Part shown: piece by piece, positions 22,901 through 34,900 of the stretch
Numbering within the stretch: position 1 is the first letter of the stretch
Layout of the letters: each line of letters starts with the position of its first letter
Assembly: GCF_022581195.2 (NCBI RefSeq)
Contig: NC_061468.1
Coordinates: 11,922,001-11,986,000 of the forward strand
From: Helicoverpa zea
Lineage: Eukaryota > Arthropoda > Insecta > Lepidoptera > Noctuidae
Length of the DNA: 64,000 nucleotides
Reading direction: 5' to 3'
Position numbers and translations under genes: made by a program
Notes under the pieces: generated by a model
Told to the model about the DNA's origin: nothing
Database searches by the model: none
What the model saw: only the letters and a program-made list of their open reading frames with translations

Positions 22901-25900
22901 GACTATTATAGTCTGAAATCACCAACCCGCATTGAGCAAGCGTGGTGATTAATGCTCAATCCTTCTCCGTGTGAGAGGAGGCCTGTGCCCAGCAGTGGGA
23001 CTATAAAAAGGCTGTAACAGTAACAGTAACATTGCAATTGAAACTGATGAAAACCCCGATGAACTAGCAGCCGAAGTTAAAATAACTGGTTGTAAAAAAG
23101 GAAAACACCCTTTGTTGCCATAAACGTCAAATGCAAATGAAATGAAAATAAAACAAAGACCATGAAAATGGAGAGAGCCACCGAGAAAGGCGAGGGTGAA
23201 ACCAGGACCAAGCGCACAGCTATAAATGTCAATAACTGCAGACGAAAAAAAACTGCAACATTGTGCATAGAACATGGCAAAGGTAAGCGCGGCGTGCGCG
23301 TGGAAACAATTAGCGCGGTTGCCATGCGCCGCGGCCTCGCATCCCAGCGATTACTTACAATTAAATTAACTCCGATACATGTTTCGACACAAATCACCTT
23401 TGCATGCTGCCGCTAACGTCAAACTGTGCTCGACTATAACTCACGATTCAAATCTAAGAATCATGTGTTGTTGCCTCACCTGGGCCTTGAACGGTTAGGA
23501 AAGGGATTTTCGTGACTGAATTAATTTCGATAACTTGGTAAGGGTGGAGTTGAAACCCACCTAAAATTTAATGTCTGTAAAGACCTACTTCGAGGGAATA
23601 CGTCTATGTAGTAGTCGATCCAATAAGGATACATGTTTTTTTGTTAATATGAAAAACATCAAATTTTGCAATAAACTATGATGAGAAAGTAAGAGCAAAC
23701 ATTCAAATGCGATGTCAATATCGTAATTTTGTACCCGAATCGGTACCTGTCATCAATCCCTATTAATATTATAAATGCGAAAGTAACTCTGTCTGTCTGT
23801 CTATTACGCTTTCACGTCTAAACCACTGAACTGATTTGAATAAAATTTGGTACAGAGATAGAGTTGCTTGAGAAAGAACATAGGATAGTTTTCATCCCGG
23901 ACTTTTGAACCTTTTGGAAACGCGATATAACCGAAATCTACGCGGGCGAAGCCGCGGGCGGAAGCTAGTAATACATATGTATAATGGCACATCGCAATAA
24001 TAACTTATCAAGTTTAATGAGACCAGAAAGACTGGTTTCATTGCGCCAATCAATAATATTTCATAGCAATAAACCTGCTTATAAAACGTACAAGTAATAC
24101 ATCTACAGAACTGCTAAGTTTTTGCTAACAAAATTACGATATTACTGGAAAAGAAAATCAAATATTCGCACAGCATGTTTCGAAACCGCAATGAAAGCAA
24201 TCGTATCGGACCGATGCTGAATTAACAATGAAGTACAGTGTTCTCGTAGGAATCTGTGATGTAATACTGCGATACTTCTCTACAAGTAAGGGTTGAGGCC
24301 TCGCATGCAAACACTGTTAAAGGACACCACTCAAAGTACCATCAAGCTTCAATGATGCTGCGTTACAAACGGCACTACTACAATATATTAATATAAAAAA
24401 GATTTAGTGACAAAATATGTATATAAATTTATTCCGAGGCCCGCACCAAGCCTAGCACTAGCACCATAGCGACCCAGTAACCCAATTCCCTCAATTGATC
24501 TCACAGCGTCGCTGCAGATAAGCAGTAGATACCTCCGAGCTCCCCTATCATACTGCTATTAGATACAACGAGCCAACCAAACTGTTCACAACATTTCACT
24601 AAACAAGCAATCGCATTGCGGTTTTTGTTCAATTGTTCATATTTAATGTTTCTTGTTAAGGACCCCAAAAATGGATGTTTGCCAATACTTTAGAGCTGGC
24701 GATTTGTATAAACTGCTGTCGACTAGTTCTAACAACTTGAAGCGCAACGTTTTCACAGATTAAGTACTTTTTTAAGATAATTTAGCGTTAAAATGCCATG
24801 GCTAATTGAGAACCAGGTTTCTTAGCTCCACAGAAAATACACTGAAAAAACTAGATACTTATATAACATTTGTATATTATCGAAGCACGTAGTGGATAGT
24901 ATTCACTTTAGCATTATAATAACGTTGCAATCACCCGCTGGGCTGCCAAGCGTAGCTGTTGCACCAGAATCTCCCGTTCAAGTTGCACAAAGCATTCGAT
25001 TGTAATTAGACGTTGCTAAGTTTAATCTTTTCGCTCCTTAGGAATCATTTAGTTTTGATGCAAAACTTTCGTTGACATTCACTGGAGTCATAACCGTTCA
25101 AGTTAAAGACGCCAGTTAATGTCGCTTTCCATTATTGTTGCATGTTTCTCTTAATGTAACCTTCTGTGTTTCCTTGGCATTAACTCTTATTTGAACTGTA
25201 CTGACTACTGAATTCTCAGTAAATATTTTAAAAGGTTGTCTTCTGTCTTTCTTAGCAAGAATTTTGGCAATCATTTCAAAACGACTGTTCTCTGTTCGTG
25301 AAAACATTTGTCACTTTTGGTAAAGGAGAATGAAGGCAACCGCTTAATTTAATCACAGAAACCACATTACGATGCGTGTGTACAGCGTACATAATTGCAA
25401 CGCTGTTAATTAAAACAATACTGATTTAACAGCTACGTAGATAACTACCGGACAATAATCGTGTATACTGTGTAATGGAAACAATAACGAGTTAGTAAAA
25501 CGAAGTGCGGTGCGTGCACAAACCTCAGAGACAAACTTGTCGACGTCAAGTTATAGCAAGACATGGCGGAGTCCGCGGCTGGCGTCTCGCGTGCCACCCA
25601 TTGATTGCTTTCCGACTACTGCCTCGCTAATCATAAGTTTGTTACTACAGGCACCATTCAAACCAATTTAATATGCAATACGAACAACTCAGCCTTCAGC
25701 AGTTGAAACGAAAAAACTGCCTGAAGTAAAAATATCTATTTTTAGAAGACGATAAAGAAAGCGTACAAACATATTTTTAAGAAAATGCTAAATGTTTCGA
25801 AATGTCAAAGGTTTATTTTCGTCTTGAGAAACTGTATAATTTTTTCCAAGGAAAAAGCAATGTAACAACTTCTGAATTATATGTAACGTTACGGGGTCAA

Positions 25901-28900
25901 TTAGTTTATTTTCTTGTCATTGTCGCCGTATGGGGACCAGCTAGTCATAAAGAAGAGGCTTTAACAGAGCCTTTGGATGGATTTAATTGAACCATTTCTA
26001 ATCAAGTGAAATGTTGCTAATTCGAACTAGCAACTAACTACAAAAGCAAATACAATTTGCCGAGGTATGGGTGTGTGCAATGTGCATCTCGCGTGGTAAC
26101 ACGTTACGATATAATATTAGAATCAATGTCGGTGTCGCAATACGCAACCTCACTCAAGGAGAACGCTCGGGTTACAGTGCGATCGTATTAAATGATGTAT
26201 GTCATAATTACGCTGCATACTATCACTTATTAAAGCAATATGATTCGCTACTTCAATGTGACTTGGAAATGTGCAGTCTTTTGTTAGCGTCTGCGCTTTC
26301 GCTACGATAGGGGAAAAAGAAGCCACTGAGTTTCTGAGGCTGATTTGAAAAGATGTAATTACGTAAATGTTTTTTTTATACTATTCGTTCTGTAGTAGTC
26401 TCTGTCAGATGTGTTTGTAAAAACAGCTGTTTTTAGTAAGAATCAGTTTCAACAACTACACAGTGTTCAGAAAAGCTTAGATCATCATCATCCTCCGAGC
26501 CTTTTTCCCAACTATGTTGGGGTCGGCTTCCAGTCTAAACGGATTCAGCTGAGTACCAGTGCTTTACAAGAAGACTGCCTATCTGACCTCCTCAACCCAG
26601 TTACCCGGGCAACCCGATACCCCTTGGTTAGACTGGTGTCAGACTTACTGGCTTCTGACTACCCGTAACGACTGCCAAGGATGTTCAATGACAGACGGGA
26701 CCTACAGTTTAACGTGCCATCCGAAACACAGCCAATGGTGTCTAAGATATACTTAGAAAGTACATACAAATTAAGAAAAGTTGCATTGGTACTTGCCTGA
26801 CCTGGGATCGAACCCGCGCATACTCATCTCATACTTGAGAGGTTGGTCCTTTACCCACTAGGCCACCACGACTTTTTAGCTTAAATAGAGCTTAGATAGA
26901 GATACCAATGATTTTATTCCATTGTATGTATACGACTGAAATAGATTCCCATTAGGCGATACACCACTAATATGGCAAATAACTAAGGCTTCCTGGAATG
27001 AACACGTACAGGGTCTCGCACTCAACACAATTATTATCCGACGACAACTCGACCAACACTTTATTGATCAAAACATGTCACATTATGTATTGATAAACAT
27101 AACACATAATAAAAAGACTTGAATACAAGAAGAACTGATATTTACTAGAAATGTCTTTGTCAATGACGAGCGGTTTTCAAAACCTTATTTAACTTTATTT
27201 ATGACTGGGATTGTGTTTCGGCTAATCAAATTGATCTGGAAAATTACCATGGCTCTTGGGGATACCATGAACTGGACAGTTCATGAACTGGACAACTACT
27301 GGACTGGACTGGACTGGACAACTGGATAACATGAGCTGGACAGTTCATGAACTGGACAGTTCATGTTATGCACCAAATTTCACGAACAGAAAAACAGATG
27401 AAGGAAAGAGTTTCTTACTATTCGTAGTAAGTATTTTTGAAGTGAAAACTGCTTAGGCGTGCGAGTGAAAAAGTCAAGTTGTTTCGGAGCCTATTTATGT
27501 CAAGCAAAAACACAATCAAATCCTTCCTCTTTATTCTACGTGTAGGATGATATGCACATTCAACGGCAACGTTACTATTCAAGTTTTTACTTTGTTTTTA
27601 CCGGTGAGATTTATTTTTATTTCATCTTTTGTATCCATATTGTATAGGGAATAAGATAAAAATTAAAACAACAATATAAAGTAATTATTAGGATTGTATG
27701 AAAAATCAAACAAAGCAACCGAGGTGAACTTGACCTGCCATTGGCTGTGTTTGGCCTCCATACATTTATTTGGCAGCGATAAAACAACACGATAAGCACT
27801 CTTTGACCTCTTTCACTCAGACATTTCTGATAAACAATTAATTATACGGCGAAACCAGTTTTTGTTAAGAAAGGAAGCAATAGCTCATTAATGATTTATT
27901 AGAGGCGCCTCTTTAAATACAAAATCATGTAATACTTCGTCGGAATCGAAAACCCTGTTGGCATAACACGTGCAAAATCAGCAAACTACCAGAACACACA
28001 ATAATTGCAAATTCTTTATACTTATCGTACTGAATTCTATGTAAGCAGATCTTGAGTACATTGAAACATATTTAAAGAATAGGTGAAGACACATGATCAG
28101 CGCCTCTAAACGCCAACCAGCAGTTTGATGCGGAAGCGGAAACCGTAGGCAAGAGAGGAGTTTAAACGTCCTCCCTTTAGTTATTGAAATGGGAGGTTGG
28201 CGTTCCGTGTGACCCTCCGTATTAACTGACTGCACAAGAAATACGGGGACTTTCAATAACAGTAAGCAATTCAAAAGTATGTCACGAACCGACAAACTTT
28301 CACTACCATCAGCTACCGGGGTTGCATAATTATGCTTAGCCGACTTACAATCCAATTATAATTCACCTTTAGACAGACCTCACGCACTTGTATAAGCTGA
28401 CATTTTCTACGTATATGTATAAGCGCAGCTAATTATTCAGTTAATCTATAGTTTTCTTTAGTAAATAGTTGAATAGCATACATTTCGTTTCATAACTCAG
28501 TATGAACTAATTTCACTAGGTACGAGCAGAATCAGATAAAATCTCAATTCTACCGTGAATACACCGGGCTCTCTTCTTTTGAATTGATAATCAGCTTATT
28601 TTTGATAGATCTGACTGTGATGTAATTTTGCAGTGTAATTTAGCTGTGCGCCAGAAAACCTGACTTTGAACGCTACTTCCTGACCGCAGGAGTATTAAAT
28701 TAGTATTAAAATACGCTCCTCGAAAAAATAACCCGCCATTGTGAACAAGTTATTGTTATAATTACAAAACAGAACTACGTGTTAACAAAATGTATCTGTA
28801 TCACAAAGGGCCTGAGTTTCAAATGAAATTGAGTTAAATAGAGTCGTACGTCGGGGCTTCGACGAGGCCAGTACTACAAATAGATACAAGGAAAAATAGA

Positions 28901-31900
28901 CGGTAACACGTCAAGTTTGGGTGTATTTGTGAATGAAGAGCATCAGCAGGGGGAGTGGCAGTGGGGGGAGCACGTGGCGGGCGACCCGACGCAGGCGAGC
29001 TTGACCCAGTTACTAGATGCACCATTTCGGTCCCGTTTTGAAAGCAAGGGCGGCCCTTTGCCGACGTTGCTATGACTGGAGCCTGTGTGCCTCTTCCCAA
29101 CACTCCTTTGTTCGTTCAACGCTGACTTACTGCGTCTTATTTTGACGTGCCTTCTGACGCCAACGTGATTGCGTCGACATCCGATGTGAGTTGTTTAAGG
29201 AAATCGCTAAGAGATTGTTAAATACCCGTCTAGTATAAACATCAGTAACACCGGCACTAGATTAACGGTAGCTATGGATCTAAACTTGTAACATTTGGCA
29301 AGGTGCCGTGACATGAACTCGGTGTCGCTTCTCCAACACACTATAGTCTACAGCTCTTATAAAATATTAATCCGTATGATTACTATATTTACCATCTTAA
29401 ACAGCTGATATCTTTTATTTTACACAACATTAGGTTACTGGTTTTAGATTATTGCGTAGTTATCGCAAGTAGTATGCAAGGCAAAATTACCGAAGATCCC
29501 CCGATAGATAAGTAGGTAGGTAAATAAAATATGAAAGATTTAAGTATATAAAAGTAAAACAGCGCTCAGTTGCGCGCGGTCCGGGAACAAAGAGTGGAGA
29601 ACAATGCGCTGTAGCGTTGCTCGCTGATCAGCGCAGGCTGGCGGCACTCGTAAATTATATTCAAGGCATGGTTCATCGAGTGGCAGACAATAGGCGACAC
29701 GCCGTGATAGCGACACACGACACTTTGATCTGGCGCGCATTTCAATATCAAACAAACATAGGTACCAGGAAATGCTGAAATAACACGAGCTCACTCCAGA
29801 TGATATTATTAGAAACTGACCTAAACCAGAAGCGATCATAGCGACTCTACTCTCTATGAATATTATATTCAACGTTCAATCTACAGTCAATGCAATGATT
29901 ACAAGGCATTGCGATACAAAAAAAACTGTAGCACCTCAGCACGAGTAACAGAATTATCGACGGTACACTAAAGCACAGATGACTAAATAGTTACTACTGC
30001 AGTAAAAAGATAAACACTCCCGAGTCTAAGATAAGAAAACAGATGAGTTTAAGAACAGGGAACACAACCTTACAAGCGAAAAGGCAAAAAGTCATAATAA
30101 ATGATGAAGTGCAGTTAACTAGAGGAGAAACCGTGAGAATGTTTCTTTACAGAAAAAGAACTTTGTCAATAGCATTGAGTATGGCGACATTATCACAGAT
30201 ATCACCAGGTCATTATGACTGTCGCGAATTAATAAGTATCTGCAAACATTGATTCATAGCTATGTAAGTCGCGTCACCCCTCTGAGCTATGCACGTTGTA
30301 CAGGATGCCCTCCAACCAACATGACCTCATTACCGATACACCCTCGTCCCTTGAGCTCTATCACTTGTCATACTAGAGGGTATCAGCAGTAAAATATATC
30401 TATGATGCGTAATTTGAATATACATTTGCATAAGGTCTGTTTATTAAAATGCTCGAGTACATATTTAACTGCAGTATGAATCAAGTGCATTCAACTTTTG
30501 ATTACGTATTATTGTAAGATGCACAGGCGTTAATAACAAGAAGTGAATTAAATAAACTCATTATCTTTGTTCTAAACTAGCTTCTGCCCGCGACTTCGTA
30601 CGCGGATCCTGTCCCTTATGCCAGCGACTACGGGGTCAGCAAAATCAAAGATCTGAATAGTCGCAATAGACGTGACCATAGGGATAAAAGTTGAGATTCT
30701 AATTAGTCCGCATTTAAGTTGTGTGAGGCAAAAATATTACACGTATTATTACGTAAAAAAACATGAAATAGATGACAAAGTCGTGGTGACTTAGTGGAAT
30801 TCGTTGTGGTTTAGTGGGTAGAGAACCAATCTCTCAAGTATGAGCGTGCGTCTTTGATTCCAGGTCTGGCAAGTGCCTGCCAATGCAACTTTTCTAAGTT
30901 CGTATGTACTTTCTACGTGTATTTTGGATACCAATGACCGTTATTTAGAGGGGATGTTAAACTGTAGGTTCCGACTGTCATTGAACATTCTTGGCAGTCG
31001 TTATGGGTAGTCAGAAGCCAGTAAGTCTTACCAAGGGGTGTTGGGTTGAGCGGGTAACCGGGTTGTGGAGGTCAGATAAGCAGTCGCTCCTTGTAAAACA
31101 CTGGTACTCAGTTGCATCGTGACTGGATGTCGACCCTAACATAATTGGGACAAAGGCTCTTGAGATAATAACGACAATAATAATGAGATATAGGCACCGC
31201 AGAACATCTGAAGCTGATGACGGGGAGTAGCGACCCCGCGGGGCTATAATATATACTGAGTTCTCCAGGGAGTGCATACTGTCCCCCATCTCCGGCCGGT
31301 CGGAGTGGACCATGACGGGGGTAGGTCTCACGCCTCTGGCTTGGCTTGGCCGTCCAGAGTGGAGTCGCTAGAGCAGGATTAGTAGCCCTGCTCGGAGGGT
31401 AGGTGCCTCATGGTAAGCACAGGGAGCGCGTAATCTGCGTTTAAAGTCCGCCGAGGTATCCTCACCCTTCAGCCGCTCATGGTTCCCGGGGGCCCAGTAA
31501 GTGAGGTGGCGAGTCTCCACCTGCCGTTTTTACATGTACCTAATACATTGTCATCCACTAACATCCCATCACAATAGCCCAAGTAGTTTTCGTCCATAGT
31601 TAGCAATAGTTTAGCACAGAACCGGGGATTGTCTTTTTTTTAACGACGTCCACCGGGGATTGTCCTTGGGTTCATTTCTATAGTGTATAAAGGGATAATC
31701 GTCGGTTTTGTGTCACCATTTCATTAAAGTTGTCTCAAAAGGGCTTCAGCGTGTTGGCTTCGGCCCCACGTTTGCTAAAACGTCATATCTTCATATGCTT
31801 CATATAGTCTAGCAGGGCTCCTGGAGTTCCACTTCAGGTATATTAACATCTTCAATTTTTATAAGTCAACAGAGAATGCTTATCAGATTGAACAACTTTT

Positions 31901-34900
31901 GCTAAAACGTCATACCTCTATATGCTATAGTCCAGCTGGGCCCCTGGAGTTCCACATCAGGTGTTTTAGATCTTCAATTTGTATAAGTCAATAGAAAGTG
32001 CTTATCAAATTGAACAACTTTTGCTAAAACGTCATACCTGTATATGGTACAGAGAAGCTGGGCTCTTGGGGTTCCACATCAGGTATTCCTACTTAAAATT
32101 TATTATCTCAGCTGAAAATACTCATCAAATGAAACAATTTTTGCCAAGGCACCATATTAGTATCTCTTATAGTTTTATTGGTCTGTTGCGAGTTCTGCAC
32201 CAGGTCTTCAAGTTTCGAAGATAAATTATAGCCTATATGTTGACCAGGCTTAATACTGATACAACAAAGAAAAAATCATTGAAATCCGTCCAGTAGTTCC
32301 GAAGATTAGCGTGTACAAACAAACAGACATACAGACATACAGACAAACAGACAGATTTTTTTTTTGGATTTGTGCTCCATTACTGATTCTAAACCCCACC
32401 CAATTACAATTTTTTTAATATATTCAATGTACAGACACAGTTTTTTTACAGATTTATTATACAAGGTGTTGATTTGCATTTGTGCCATAGTTCAGGAGGA
32501 GGACATACAATACGTAAATAATCGATTGGAATTACAGTAGATGGGAAATAACTAATATGCACTGCTTTTTTTGTCATTGTAATGTCGTGGTATTTCCGAA
32601 GTAATCCAATTTTATGAATGAAATTTATGAGTGATCGTTGCGTATGCTTTATGTTTGCGTTTGTGTGAGGGTGCAGCACGGTTTTAACGCCAGTAACATA
32701 CGCGCCAAGTTTCAATAAGGCTAGATGACATTTACGGAATTCCGAAAAAAAAATTAAAGAAAAAAAATTACGTACCAATTTTTTTATTGATTTGGATCGA
32801 GAATCATTAGCATAATTACCTCCTTGAATATGGCACGGATGCAAATCAACAGCTTGTATGTATATGTAATAGATAATAATTTGAATTAATTGAAATTGAA
32901 GAAGAACAGAAAGTCGAAGTGGTTTCTTCGTTCGAACACAAAGAAAATTCTATTGTAATAAATTCTATTTTAATAGTTGGTAGCCCACATGCGGTGTGAT
33001 AAGTGAAGACAATACCGAGCAAAGTCGACCCGTGTTCCTGCCAATGTTCACTGCTATTAAAATTATTATTCACGAAGGTAAAACCATATTGCTAAACCAG
33101 AGATGAACGAGAACTGGTAAAACAATAGTAGGTAAGTTAATATCGTAACTCGTAACTCAGTTTAAGAAAACTGAAATATGCTGGGCATAGCTTAGGAAAA
33201 CGAAGGAATATAAATTATTCGACCACCATAAAAGAAAATCGTAAAAGGCAGATTGAAAACCAAGATGGGCTTTAGCTACTGAAGACGCTAAATGCGCTCT
33301 ACGCTCGGAAGACAAAAGTTAAATATTTAGAGGGTGAATCAAAATAGTTGATTTGTCACTTTCAATATAAATGGGGGTCCATAAATCCTTAAAACTATGA
33401 TAAGTAAATAATACGCCTATCTAGGCCTTGTAGGATTTGTGGAATGAATCTTTGTATTATTTAATAAACGTATTTTAAGTTAAGTATGTAGGGATCAGCA
33501 GTTTCCCTCTCGAAAAAGGTTACTAGTGTACAATTGCCAACACATAGCGATCTTTGGCCTTATGATCACAGATTGCCGCATCAAACAGTAACTCATGAAT
33601 ACTACAGCTGAAATCATCTCCACTTCAGTGCCAGGTTTGAAATTTAATATTTATTTGGCACTAGCTTCTGCCCGCGACTTCGTACGCGGATCCTGTCCCT
33701 TATGCCAGCGACTACGGGGTCAGCAAAATCAAAGATCTGAATAGTCTGATATTGAATTTTAAGGGCCCGTTGACTTGAAAACAACGGAATACGCATAACC
33801 ATTAGAAACGTTCCATATATTTAATTTTTGTACTTTAACGGCAAAAGCACAGCAGACTAAACAAAACGCTGAGAACTGAACCGCAATAGACGTGACCATA
33901 GGGATAAAAGTAGTGATTCTAATTAGTCCGCGTAAAAAAACATTAAATAGATGACAAAGTCGTGGTGGTTTAGTGGGTAGAGAACCAATCTCTCAAGTAT
34001 GAGCGTGCGTCTTTGATTCCAGGTCTGGCAAGTGCCTGCCAATGTAACTTTTCTAAGTTCGTATGTACTTTCTACGTATATTTTGGATACCAATGACCGT
34101 TATTTGGAGGGGATGTTAAACTGTAGGTTCCGGCTGTCATTGAACATTCTTGGCAGTCGTTATGGGTAGTCAGAAGCCAGTAAGTCTTACCAAGGGGTGT
34201 TGGGTTGAGCGGGTAACCGGTTTGTGGACGTCAGATAGGCAGTCGCTCCTTGTAAATACTGGTACTCAGTTGCATCGTGACTGGAAGTCGACCCTAACAT
34301 AATTGGGACAAAGGCTCTTGAGATAATAACGACAATAATAATGAGATATAGGCACTGCAGGACATCTGAGGCTGATGACGGGGAGTAGCGACCCCGCGGG
34401 GCTATATATACTGAGTTCTCCAGGGAGAGTATACTGTCCCCCATCTCCGGCCGGTCGGAGTGAACTATGACGGGGGTAGGTCTCACGCCTCTGGCTTGGC
34501 TTGGCCGTCCAGAGTGGAGTCGCTAGAGCAGGATTAGTAGCCCTGCTCGGAGGGTAGGTGCCTCATGGTAAGCACAGGGAGCGCGTAATCTGCGTTTAAA
34601 GTCCGCCGAGGTGTCCTCACCCTTCAGCCGCTCATGTCCCTGTTGCCCTCTTGTTGCTATTCAGTGACTGGTTCCCGGGGGCCCAGTAAGTGAGGTGGCG
34701 AGTCTCCACCTGCCATTTTTACATGTACCTAATACATTGTCATCCACTAATATCCCATCACAATAGCCCAAGTAGTTTTCCTCCATAGTTAGCAATAGTT
34801 TAGCACAGTACCGGGGATTGTCTTTTTTTTTAACGACGTCCACCGGGGATTGTCCTTGGGTTCATTTTTATAGTGTTTAAAGGGATAATCGTCGGTTTTG

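Larger units (their letters stand above)
30577..32466 (-). mobile_element. Large non-autonomous Helitron, copy A
   Basis: On the minus strand it ends GTACGAAGTCGCGGGCAGAA then GCTAG followed by T. It is co-linear with copy B (33661-35921). In plus-strand order it holds the 3' end, a SINE (about 30815-31180), a LINE-like GC-rich segment to about 31530, four ~120-bp tandem units (31774-32220) and a CAGACATA microsatellite. The 5' TC terminus is lost near 32463. No Rep/helicase is present. Confidence 0.8.

Noticed and set aside
28834..29103. 89-codon minus-strand frame in a GC-richer patch
   Set aside because: No recognisable domain and no splice context; the composition could come from a repeat.
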